A stretch of 64,000 nt of DNA from Oscillospiraceae bacterium (GCA_021199335.1 JAJQIG010000015.1:1-64000), one strand, 5' to 3'. Shown: positions 26,075 through 33,385, counted from the stretch's first letter. Program-made: numbers and translations. The notes: generated by a model from the letters alone, not told the origin.

Positions 26075-28261
26075 TTAAACAACAGCAGGGAGTATTGCAG
26101 CACTGTGTACATTACTTTGCGGCAGCTGTTCCTTCCAAAGCTCATAATAAAATCCGCCCTTGTCCATAAGCTCGGAGTGACTTCCGCTTTCAATAATCTG
26201 TCCCTTGTCCATAACATAGATTTTATCACATTTCATAATCGTGCTTAAACGGTGAGCGATAATGATTGTTGTAACTCCGTCAGTGGTTTCGTTGATAGTG
26301 TTTTCTATAGCGCATTCAGTAATGCTGTCAAGATTGCTTGTTGCCTCGTCCATAACCAGAATGTCAGGCTTTTTCAGCAATGCTCTTGCAATAGCAAGTC
26401 TCTGACGCTGACCTCCCGAAAGGTTTGTGCCATTCTCACCAAGCATTGTTTCAAAACGCATTGGAAGCGCATTTATGAAATCAAAACAGTGTGTCATCTG
26501 TGTTACCTTAATAATCTCCTCCATATCGGGGTTATCCATCCCGAGAGTAAGGTTTTCAAACATTGTTCCCGAAAACAGAAATGTTTCCTGCGATATGTAT
26601 GCAATTTTATCTCGGAGCGCTTCAAGTTCAATATCTTTGATATTGCAGTTGTTTATGAGAATTTCTCCCCTTTCAGCCTGATAGAAATTCATCAGAAGCT
26701 TAACGAGAGTGGTTTTTCCCGAACCGCTTTCGCCTACGAGAGCTATTTTTTCACCCTGTTTAATGTTTAGATTAATTCCGTTAAGAACAAGCTGTCTTGT
26801 TCCGTAACGGAAGTCAATATTCTGTAATTGAATATCGCCTTTAAGGGATTTGGGAACGATTCTCTGCACATCTGTATTTTCGGCAGGTGCGTCAAGAACC
26901 TCTCCGAGACGTTCAGCCGCAACAATTGCTGTCTGCATCATAGGCTGAAGATTGATGAGATTTTTCACGGGACTGAGGAAGTATCCGAGCAGAACGTTAA
27001 ATGTAATAAGCTCACCGAGGGACATCTCTCCCTTGATAACCTTGTATGCGCCAAGCCATAGAATTGCCGCACCGCCCACCATTGAAAGAAAACCGCTCAT
27101 GGAACTCGACAGATTGTTTATCCGGCCGTTTTTGAAGATACTCCGCATAAATCTGACAAATTTCTTTTCTGTTTCAATACCGGCGCTTCTTTCTGCATTG
27201 TAAGACTTTACAGTTTCAATACCATTAAGCGATTCCACAAGATATGAGGTAAGCTGTGAATTATCCTCCATTACCTTGCGGTTAATATTTTTAAGCGGCT
27301 TGTTGAAAGCAAAGACAATTACAGCATAAAGAAGAACAATGATAAACGCTATTCCGAACATTGACGAATTCTGCATATACAGAATTATGCCGCCGATTAC
27401 TGCCATAAGTGTGTCAATCATAATTGTGAGGTTTGCACCCGAAATTGCATCACGGACCTTTGAAGCATCGGTGAAACGTGATACAATTTCACCAACTTTT
27501 CTGCTTCCGAAAAAATTCATCGGCAGCTTCAGTACATGACGGTAATATCCGAGAATAAGGGAAATGTCAAGCCGTTGGCTGAGGTAAAGCATCATTTGTG
27601 AACGGAATGCACCTAAAAGCATCTGGAAAAGATAAAGGAGAATTACTCCGATTGAAACAACATGAAGCGTGGTTTCAAGACCGTTGGGAACAATATCGTC
27701 CATCATGACCTTGAAATAGAAAGAAGCCCCCACACCGAGAATTGTGTACACAAGAGAAGCGAGGAAAATATCAAACAGAAGCCTTTTCTGTGGCAGGAGC
27801 AGTTTAAAAAAACGTGAAATCGTGCTTTCCGTTTCATCGCCCTTTTCAAACTGATCCGACGGCACAAGGAGAATGAGAATTCCTGTCCACTGCTTAAAGA
27901 ATTCCTCCGGAGTGTACTTGACAATTCCCTTTGCGGGGTCTGCAACAACGACTTGCCTTTTTGTGATTTTATGTATTACAACATAATGCAGCAATGCCCC
28001 TTCCACAACCACATGAGCGATTGCGGGCAGGGGAAACTCACTGAAAAAAGCGTTTTGGTCACCCTTTACGGCTTTAGCGGTGAAGCCGAGCTTTTCGGCA
28101 GCTTTTATCATGCCTGCGGCGTTTGTGCCCTGCTTGTCGATTCCCGCAGCTTCTCTTATTTTTGATATCGGCATTTTCAGACCGTACTGCTTGCTTACCG
28201 TTGCAAGGCAGTCAGCTCCGCAGTCGGTTATGTCATGTTGCTTTATGCATATGTAAGTCAT
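26075..28261 (-). CDS. Peptidase-containing ABC exporter (PCAT) for double-glycine peptides
   Basis: The 728-residue protein has three parts. An N-terminal C39 peptidase carries Gln8 and catalytic Cys14 (DITDCGADC), His92 (LHYVVIHK) and Asp108 (VADPAKG). A six-helix transmembrane domain spans about residues 160-450. The NBD has Walker A GESGSGKTT, LSGGQRQR, VMDEATSNLD and IIAHRLSTI. It cleaves leaders after GG and exports the core peptide. All catalytic residues look intact. ATG overlaps the TGA of the M48 gene (ATGA), with AGAGGA upstream. Confidence 0.95.
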   Translation of the reverse strand: MTYICIKQHDITDCGADCLATVSKQYGLKMPISKIREAAGIDKQGTNAAGMIKAAEKLGFTAKAVKGDQNAFFSEFPLPAIAHVVVEGALLHYVVIHKITKRQVVVADPAKGIVKYTPEEFFKQWTGILILLVPSDQFEKGDETESTISRFFKLLLPQKRLLFDIFLASLVYTILGVGASFYFKVMMDDIVPNGLETTLHVVSIGVILLYLFQMLLGAFRSQMMLYLSQRLDISLILGYYRHVLKLPMNFFGSRKVGEIVSRFTDASKVRDAISGANLTIMIDTLMAVIGGIILYMQNSSMFGIAFIIVLLYAVIVFAFNKPLKNINRKVMEDNSQLTSYLVESLNGIETVKSYNAERSAGIETEKKFVRFMRSIFKNGRINNLSSSMSGFLSMVGGAAILWLGAYKVIKGEMSLGELITFNVLLGYFLSPVKNLINLQPMMQTAIVAAERLGEVLDAPAENTDVQRIVPKSLKGDIQLQNIDFRYGTRQLVLNGINLNIKQGEKIALVGESGSGKTTLVKLLMNFYQAERGEILINNCNIKDIELEALRDKIAYISQETFLFSGTMFENLTLGMDNPDMEEIIKVTQMTHCFDFINALPMRFETMLGENGTNLSGGQRQRLAIARALLKKPDILVMDEATSNLDSITECAIENTINETTDGVTTIIIAHRLSTIMKCDKIYVMDKGQIIESGSHSELMDKGGFYYELWKEQLPQSNVHSAAILPAVV

Positions 28262-28920
28262 ACCGAATGTCCTCTTTTTGTATATAATCTATTTATTCTT
28301 GACTCTAAACTCGGCATTTGATTTATAAAAAAATAAATAGAATTTGTTTGCCTTATATTTTCATAGTCTTTTTTTAGATATTCTAAGACTGAAATGATAT
28401 CTTCCACATTATTTTCATCTGCTGAATAAGCATCCGCATTGTATTCAGAATAGCACATAAATATAAAATAAGTTGCATACCAAAGTATTAACAACAAAAT
28501 ATCATACAACCCATGTTGATTTGACATAAGACACAATCCATTCCACAAAAAAACACACCAAAACAAACATTTTATTATACTGTGCTTATGTTTAATATGA
28601 TATTTTTCATGAAAAACAATTGCACGTCTTTTCTTATCATCCAATTCATTATAAAAGCCTTCTTCAAATATTACGTAATCCTTTGTTGCAAATGCTCCCC
28701 TTGTTCTTATGACTTCAAAAGGTGCAACATATATATCGGATTGCGCTAATTTAATTTTATTTTTGCATTTGTAAGTCAAAAACTGATTTTTCAGATAACA
28801 TAATAAAAAACATAATATTGAAGATATTGTGATTATTGATAAGCTTAATTCATCAAAAAAAATAAGAATAACGTTAAATATTATAGTTAACAAAATTAAA
28901 CTTGACAATATATTATTCAT
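28258..28920 (-). CDS. M48-type membrane zinc metallopeptidase
   Basis: The 220-residue protein has two N-terminal helices, a zinc motif HEKYH (HExxH, about residues 103-107), two further helices and a third-ligand motif SEYNADAYSA (ExxxDxxS/A) as in HtpX/Ste24-like M48 enzymes. It is tied to the PCAT gene by a 4-bp stop/start overlap and lies between exporter and precursor genes. Possible roles are second-step processing of exported peptide, removal of leader, or self-protection. GGAGAG precedes the ATG. Confidence 0.8.
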   Translation of the reverse strand: MNNILSSLILLTIIFNVILIFFDELSLSIITISSILCFLLCYLKNQFLTYKCKNKIKLAQSDIYVAPFEVIRTRGAFATKDYVIFEEGFYNELDDKKRRAIVFHEKYHIKHKHSIIKCLFWCVFLWNGLCLMSNQHGLYDILLLILWYATYFIFMCYSEYNADAYSADENNVEDIISVLEYLKKDYENIRQTNSIYFFINQMPSLESRINRLYTKRGHSV

Positions 28921-28936
28921 AATTCACTCTCCGATA

Positions 28937-28974
28937 AAATTCATAGTGTCAGTTTAAACCGACACTATGAATTT
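28937..28974 (-). repeat. Perfect 14-bp hairpin between precursor and M48 gene
   Basis: AAATTCATAGTGTC pairs fully with GACACTATGAATTT across a 10-nt loop. There is no long T-run. It may be a partial terminator or a 3' stabiliser that lets precursor mRNA exceed exporter mRNA. Confidence 0.7.
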
Positions 28975-29011
28975 ATAGCTTATTAATTGACTTTAAAATT
29001 ACTTAGCTTGA

Positions 29012-29302
29012 TTAACTTTTGAGTGCCTTGGCCGTTAATATTCCTGTTGCAATTCCTCCAACTACACAACAGCCGATCATTGCCCATCCCGCAGGTGTTG
29101 CAAGAAATGCTCCTGTAATTGCTGTCGAACCTATTTGGGCTGCTGTTCCTACACCATTCCACAAAGCTATTGCACCTAATGTTGTGTTTACTCCACCGGC
29201 AAAAGTTATAACGCCTTCTGCAATGCCTCCACCGTCAACCATCATCATTTCCTGTTCATTCAGCTCACAAAAGCCGAAACTGTTTGTCATAGTAAGTTCC
29301 AT
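29012..29302 (-). CDS. Double-glycine leader bacteriocin-type precursor 1
   Basis: The 96-residue peptide has leader MELTMTNSFGFCELNEQE... ending VDGG (residues 22-25), the canonical ELxxxEMxxVxGG pattern read by C39 peptidases. The core is about 71 residues, hydrophobic and Gly/Ala-rich with several GxxxG-type spacings and a CC pair, as in two-peptide class IIb bacteriocins. CAAGGAGG lies upstream of the ATG. It heads the precursor-M48-PCAT-HlyD order. Confidence 0.85.
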   Translation of the reverse strand: MELTMTNSFGFCELNEQEMMMVDGGGIAEGVITFAGGVNTTLGAIALWNGVGTAAQIGSTAITGAFLATPAGWAMIGCCVVGGIATGILTAKALKS

Positions 29303-29317
29303 ACTATGTACCTCCTT

Positions 29318-29444
29318 GATTTTTAAATTTTGTTTATATCATCAACATTAATCAATACCGTCTGCGCACAACAGATATTCAAATAATGTGATAATTGCAA
29401 GTAGTTCTTATGAGAACAATCTGATAAACCAACCGAATAAATTC
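29318..29444 (-). repeat. Duplicated upstream module, left copy (inverted)
   Basis: About 125 bp upstream of precursor 1 match, in inverted orientation, positions 32247-32375 upstream of precursor 2, at high identity by eye. The shared blocks include GAATTTATTCGGTTGG, TTCTCATAAGAACTACTTGC and GATATAAACAAAATTT. It is probably a shared promoter region; an ACGGTATT half-site is retained in both copies. Confidence 0.85.
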
Positions 29445-29481
29445 ATTTCACAAAGCATTTTTGTTCAACCCCTATAAATAA

Positions 29482-29515
29482 ATCAGCCTGTACTTTATTT
29501 ATAGCACAGGCTGAT
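29482..29515 (-). terminator. Terminator-like hairpin after the agrB remnant
   Basis: A 10-bp stem (ATCAGCCTGT with ACAGGCTGAT) is followed on the minus strand by TTATTTATAG. Confidence 0.6.
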
Positions 29516-29535
29516 TAAAAAAGCAATAGGTTTCC

Positions 29536-29548
29536 GGTGAACGGTAGT
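29536..29548 (+). promoter_or_regulatory. Isolated LytTR-type half-site
   Basis: GGTGAACGGTAGT is identical to the first half of the box at 31403-31415 but has no partner 21 bp away. It may be left over from a rearrangement. Confidence 0.4.
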
Positions 29549-29788
29549 TTAAAACGCTTTTTTATACTTTATATACCCTGCAATCATAAAAATAACAGCC
29601 ACAGTAAAACTTTCGAGAATAACATGGGCAGATACAATTTCACTGTTGAGCATAACGTAAATTATTGTTATGTAAATCAGGCTCAGTCCAATTGAAATTT
29701 GACGGCTCATTATTTTTTCTCTTGCAATAAATGGCTTGTTGGAACCTGCAACAGGCGAAAAAATCATAACAATGCTGCCAATATCCCC

Positions 29789-29955
29789 TTTTCGCCTGTC
29801 GGCTCGGTCGGTGCTTTTGCTTAGCAGGGGTGTCCACGGACATCCGCACCCTCTTAGGCGGCGGGTTCCATCTTCGCCATCAGTGGGGGTACAATCCCCC
29901 GCTGATGGCTTGCAAAATTGCTTCGCAATTTTGGCAGCTTGTTAAAGCTGCGCTT
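29789..29955. repeat. Hairpin-rich repeat element inside agrB
   Basis: A GC-rich stretch in AT-rich surroundings holds consecutive stems: GCCATCAGTGGGGG / CCCCCGCTGATGGC (29876-29909), CAAAATTGC / GCAATTTTG (29913-29933) and GCAGCTT / AAGCTGC (29934-29951). Its left edge carries TTTTCGCCTGT, which inversely repeats ACAGGCGAAAA at 29751-29761. Its right edge is the 20-bp sequence also found at HlyD. It encodes no protein, so it resembles a non-autonomous dispersed repeat. Confidence 0.65.
29936..29955 (+). repeat. 20-bp direct repeat, right copy, at the agrB breakpoint
   Basis: Identical to 24471-24490, same orientation. It lies at the junction where AgrB homology stops. Confidence 0.7.
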
Positions 29956-30109
29956 GAAATACAGATTTTTTCCTCGCTTTTTACTACTTTACCCTCAATC
30001 AGCGTATCGGTAATAAATGCACTTATTTTATCAAACAAAAATGCCACCCCCGATAATTATATATTATCAATGATAGCATATTTTAGGTAAATATTTTATT
30101 TTTCAATGC

Positions 30110-30141
30110 GAATGGTCGTTTTAGAGCGTTGAATGGTTGTT
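30110..30141 (-). promoter_or_regulatory. LytTR-type direct repeat upstream of agrB
   Basis: GAATGGTCGTT (30110-30120) and GAATGGTTGTT (30131-30141) are offset by 21 bp, two helical turns, as in LytTR (AgrA/ComE/PlnC-type) boxes. On the minus strand they lie upstream of AT-rich -10-like sequence and the agrB start, so the box fits quorum-sensing feedback. Confidence 0.5.
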
Positions 30142-30685
30142 AAAGAGGGAAAATTAAAGTCGCTTCGCAGGAAGATTCCCTGTGTTCTATTGTAAATACT
30201 CCGCCGTATTTTTCCGAAATTGCCATTACATTGCTTATTCCGTAGCCGTGGAGCAGTTTGTCTTTTTTATCTGTTTTAAAGTCATTTCCCACCATTCTTT
30301 CGGCGGAATTCTCAATATGAATTACCATGGAATTATCACCCGTAACAATGGAAACAGATATATATCTGTCATCGGGATTTATTACCTTGCGTGCCGCCTC
30401 AACGGCATTGTCAGGAAGATTTCCCAAAGCAACGCAAAAATCGTAGCGCTCAACCTTAATTCGTTCCTTTTCAATTTTAATGTCACTTTTGAATGTAATA
30501 TTATTTGATTCGGAAATGTTTAAGGAATTGCTGACAAGCGCGTCTACAAGCAAAAATCCTGTATTGATACGTTTATATGATTTATTTATATGTTTGATTG
30601 CCGTACTGATATAATGCTTTGCTCCATCATATTCTTGATGTTCAATACATTCGTTGAGGTAAACAAGATGTTTGTTTGAAACCAT
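30140..30685 (-). pseudogene. AgrC/ComD-like histidine kinase, C-terminal fragment
   Basis: The 181-residue fragment keeps the end of the dimerisation helix (VSNKHLVYLNECIEHQ) and the HATPase (GHKL) domain with N-box ALGNLPDNAVEA and LLHGYGISNV. All sensor helices are gone. So is the 'HD' of the usual R-H-D-V-S-N motif, so the phosphoacceptor His is missing: the ATG sits exactly where that motif is cut. It starts 8 nt after the response-regulator remnant. Confidence 0.75.
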
Positions 30686-30692
30686 TCACTCA

Positions 30693-31375
30693 TTATCGCT
30701 TATACCTCATTACCATATATTTTGAAAAGGCATCTTTTATTTCCGGAAGTCTGTGTCTGCTTACAGGCACGATTTTTCCTGTTGAAAATTCAAGCGAATC
30801 GGCATTGAACTTTCTTATATACTTCATATTTGCAATACACGAACGGTGAATACAGACAAAATATTTATCTGCCAGTTCATCTTCAAAATCCGTAAGCTTG
30901 TCCTTGATTATTATTTCATCTTTATTTGTTATAATAATTACGCCTGCTTTTTTATCGGATTCAATGCATACAATATCATCAAGAAGAAGTATAAATTCTC
31001 CGCTTTTTTGAGAAATTACAGTGATGTTTGTTTCCAGTTCTCCAATGTAGGAAAGCATTTTTTCAAGCTTCTGTTCAAAAAGTACATATGAAATCGGCTT
31101 GGTTAAATATTGCGAAGTCTGAACATCAAAGCTGTCCTGCATATATTCCGGAGAGCTTGTAATAAAAGCGATAAAGTACATTTCTGTCGGGAATGTTCCT
31201 TATCTCCTGAGCTGTTTCTATACCGTTCCGTCCCGACATTTCCATATCAAGAGAAATAACGTCGAAGGGTGATTTTTCATTATAATACTCTTTTTAAGCT
31301 CATCGCCGCTTGTAAAGCATTCTATCTGAAACTCCGTGTCGGTTTTTAATGAAAATTTATTAAAACGGAATACAT
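30693..31375 (-). pseudogene. LytTR response regulator, frameshifted remnant
   Basis: The C-terminal frame (30693-31181) has the end of a receiver domain (ITSSPEYMQDSF, YLTKPISYV) and a LytTR DNA-binding domain (DIVCIESDKKAG, CIHRSCIANMKYI). Upstream the receiver continues in other frames: FDVISLDMEMSGRNGIETAQ (with the phospho-Asp) and KTDTEFQIECFTSGDELKK. At least two indels, near 31180 and 31290, break it, and the first 20 or so codons are absent. It is a paralogue of the complete regulator at 31495. Confidence 0.8.
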
Positions 31376-31402
31376 TTATAGGCATTTATTTGCAAATATG
31401 TC

Positions 31403-31436
31403 GGTGAACGGTAGTCTATAGCAGGTAAACGGTATT
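31403..31436 (+). promoter_or_regulatory. LytTR-type box (21-bp-phased direct repeat)
   Basis: GGTGAACGGTAGT (31403-31415) and GGTAAACGGTATT (31424-31436) are offset by exactly 21 bp. TATAAT (31458-31463) follows, 31 nt before the regulator ATG. It is the expected binding site for the encoded LytTR regulator, suggesting autoinduction. Confidence 0.7.
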
Positions 31437-31494
31437 GCATTTAGGAAGGAAATGATATATAATTAAGTCATAATTGTTAGGGGGATTAAATATT

Positions 31495-32205
31495 ATGCTT
31501 TACAAAATCGCAGTGTGTGACGATGAACAGGTATTTGTCGATGAAATAACACATATGCTTGAAGACAGAAGTGATAAATTTCAGATATCATCCTTTAATT
31601 CAGGAGAAGAGCTTTTAGAAACAGCCCTTGATTTCAATATTCTGTTTTTAGATATTGAAATGCCGGGACTCAGCGGTATGGAAACTGCGCACAAGCTTCG
31701 TGAGGCAGGGTTTGACGGTATGATTATTTTCCTTACAAGCCATACCGAATTTATGCCCGATGCTTTTAAAATAAAGGCGTTCAGATTTCTGGACAAGCCG
31801 ATTGATTCCGAAAAATTTGATGAGGCTCTGACAGAAGCCGAAAAAGATATTTTGAATGAACAGCATATAATTATAATCGAAAAGAAAGCATCCTATTATT
31901 TAAAGCTTTCCGATATAGTTTTTCTTGAGGCATATGGTGACGGAACATATATTTATGACAAAAACGGAAGGGTTCACAATACCGATAAGCCGCTTAAATA
32001 CTGGAAAGGCATGATAGGGACAGAGCATTTTTATCAGATACATAAATCAATGATAGTGTCGCTTATGTATATCGAGGACTTTTCCAATGACGGCACTCTG
32101 ACTGTGCGGCACTATTCAAAAAAACTGAGCTTGTCCAGACGAAATGCGGTCGGTTTCAAATCCGCCTTTTTTGAATACATAAAAAAATATGCGAGGATAA
32201 TGTGA
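31495..32205 (+). CDS. LytTR family response regulator (AgrA/ComE-like)
   Basis: The 236-residue protein has a receiver domain with acidic pocket CDDEQ, phospho-Asp in ILFLDIEMPG and Lys in FLDKPID. The LytTR domain carries DIVFLEAYGDGTYIYDKNGR and FYQIHKSMIVSLMYI. It is complete, unlike its neighbours. AGGGGG lies upstream of ATG 31495. Its cognate kinase gene starts at 32204 but is cut short, so it may be driven by another kinase or act unphosphorylated. Confidence 0.92.
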   Translation: MLYKIAVCDDEQVFVDEITHMLEDRSDKFQISSFNSGEELLETALDFNILFLDIEMPGLSGMETAHKLREAGFDGMIIFLTSHTEFMPDAFKIKAFRFLDKPIDSEKFDEALTEAEKDILNEQHIIIIEKKASYYLKLSDIVFLEAYGDGTYIYDKNGRVHNTDKPLKYWKGMIGTEHFYQIHKSMIVSLMYIEDFSNDGTLTVRHYSKKLSLSRRNAVGFKSAFFEYIKKYARIM

Positions 32206-32341
32206 TGCTGAAAAACATTGTATATAATGAGCTTAACCTGTTGATTGAATTTATTCGGTTGGTTTATCAGATTGTTCTCATAAGAACTACTTGCGATTAT
32301 TACATTGCTTTGATATTTGTTATATGCGAGACGGTATTTGA
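32204..32341 (+). pseudogene. N-terminal stub of the partner histidine kinase
   Basis: ATG overlaps the regulator's stop (TGATG), the usual coupling of a regulator with its kinase. After about 14 codons (MLKNIVYNELNLLIE) the sequence becomes the duplicated precursor-upstream module, and the frame closes at codon 46. A kinase coding region was probably replaced when that module was copied here. Confidence 0.5.
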
Positions 32342-32375
32342 TTAATGTTGATGATATAAACAAAATTTAAAAATT
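32247..32375 (+). repeat. Duplicated upstream module, right copy
   Basis: This is the inverted partner of 29318-29444. Differences cluster in the middle (32297-32335) and at the ribosome-binding site. It places precursor 2 behind the same upstream sequence as precursor 1. Confidence 0.85.
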
Positions 32376-32391
32376 ACAGTAGGAAAAAACA

Positions 32392-32646
32392 ATGAACATG
32401 ACATTGAAAAACAATTTCGGCTTTTACGAGCTGAACGACGATGAAATGAGCATGGTAGATGGCGGCTGGAATGGCTTGCAGTGGGCTAAAGGCTGCGCTA
32501 TGGTAGTTGTTGGAGGGGTTGGTTGTGCGGCAAGTGCAATAGCAACTATTACTAATCCGTCTGTGGCGTTTGTGGCTGCTGATGCATTTGCTGCCTCAGG
32601 TACAATGTATGTAGAAGGAATCAAAAATATTTATGATTCTTTCTAA
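32392..32646 (+). CDS. Double-glycine leader bacteriocin-type precursor 2
   Basis: The 84-residue peptide has leader MNMTLKNNFGFYELNDDEM ending VDGG (residues 22-25), closely matching precursor 1. The core is about 59 residues with GCAMVVVGGVGCAASA (two Cys, GxxxG) and an amphipathic C-terminus. Core sequences of the two precursors differ, consistent with a two-peptide bacteriocin or two separate toxins. The SD is AGTAGGAA. Confidence 0.85.
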   Translation: MNMTLKNNFGFYELNDDEMSMVDGGWNGLQWAKGCAMVVVGGVGCAASAIATITNPSVAFVAADAFAASGTMYVEGIKNIYDSF

Positions 32647-32667
32647 TCAATAAGTTAATTAAATAAC

Positions 32668-32704
32668 AATTTACACCATACAAATCTCTTGTATGGTGTA
32701 AATT
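32668..32704 (+). repeat. Perfect 16-bp hairpin after precursor 2
   Basis: AATTTACACCATACAA pairs fully with TTGTATGGTGTAAATT across a 5-nt loop, with no T-run. It parallels the hairpin after precursor 1 and probably limits read-through or protects the precursor transcript. Confidence 0.7.
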
Positions 32705-32728
32705 GCAATAAGGCGGAGAATATAATTT

Positions 32729-33057
32729 ATGAAGAACATTATAGAAAGACTATTAGTTTTTTTGATTCAAAACAAAAAGAGTTGATATATGGCAGTATTT
32801 TTTTATGCACTATCTCAGGCATATTGTATCTTTTCTTTCATACATCAATATGTGGATATGACTCTGAGATTGAAGACAATTTATTTTTATCATTTGGTCC
32901 GATTGTTTTTTTACTTATGGCCACACCATTATATAAAATAGAAGATAAACGATTAGACAAACGAGTGGTAACATATGCTTATCTGCTACTTTTTGGAATT
33001 ATATTTGTGAGATTGTTATTGAAATGTATTGTATATTGGTTAAGGATATCTCAATGA
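32729..33057 (+). pseudogene. Small membrane (possible immunity) protein, out of frame at a T7 tract
   Basis: A good SD (AAGGCGGAG) leads to ATG 32729, opening MKNIIERLLVFLIQNKKS and then a stop. At T7 (32757-32763) a -1 shift, or one extra T, would give MKNIIERLLVFFDSKQKEL and continue for about 107 residues with three hydrophobic helices. The 0-frame codons around the tract fit a U UUU UUG slippery heptamer. So this is a mutation, a phase-variable gene, or programmed frameshifting. The position after a bacteriocin gene suggests immunity. Confidence 0.6.
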
Positions 33058-33206
33058 TTGGTGTAGCAGTCATTTATATTCCAATGTTCGTTGCACTTGT
33101 ATACATTCTGTTCAGATGGAAAGAACTATTACAGGAATCCTTTAAAAAAAGCAAAATTGAAATTCGAACATTTTTAAAAGCAATATTTGAATTTTTTAAA
33201 GGTTGA
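33054..33206 (+). CDS. Small membrane protein, coupled to the preceding gene
   Basis: The 50-residue protein starts with MIGVAVIYIPMFVALVYILF, one helix, and has a Lys/Glu-rich tail. ATG overlaps the previous stop (ATGA), so translation probably depends on that frame being read. Unknown function; immunity or accessory role inferred from place. Confidence 0.5.
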   Translation: MIGVAVIYIPMFVALVYILFRWKELLQESFKKSKIEIRTFLKAIFEFFKG

Positions 33207-33289
33207 TTTATTCGAAGTTAAATGTAATTATTAATGATTATTGCATAAATATCTTTGTAATGTACGTTATTTATCTACGTAGAAAAAAT

Positions 33290-33385
33290 ATGGAAAACGA
33301 GATAGCCCCCGCCTTACAGGAGAACAATAATAACAGAGCCAATGCCGAAAGGTTTGCCGAGCTTGTTGAAAGATACACTCGTTAG
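33290..33385 (+). pseudogene. Possible C-terminal scrap of a transposon serine recombinase
   Basis: The 31-residue frame NNNNRANAERFAELVERYTR resembles the 'NAExFxxLVxRYT' end of large serine recombinases with a DUF4368 tail. Composition is richer in G/C than the neighbouring genes and no start signal is seen. It lies at the right edge of the island, so it may be a mobile-element relic. Confidence 0.35.

Larger units (their letters stand above)
29549..30038 (-). pseudogene. agrB: agrB-like peptide-processing membrane protein, split by a repeat element
   Basis: Two AgrB pieces lie in order on the minus strand. The N-terminal piece starts at TTG 30038 behind GGGGGTGG and reads FDKISAFITDTLIEGK, like AgrB starts, losing homology near 29956. 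The C-terminal piece (29767 to 29549) reads FSPVAGSNKPFIAREK, then a two-helix region ending GYIKYKKAF, matching the AgrB 'APV..NKPL..E' tail. Roughly 110 middle residues are replaced by a hairpin-rich element. AgrB processes autoinducing-peptide precursors; no agrD-like ORF remains downstream. Confidence 0.65.

Noticed and set aside
29640..29849. Minus-strand 69-residue frame in the repeat
   Set aside because: It runs through the hairpin element and the AgrB tail in the wrong frame.
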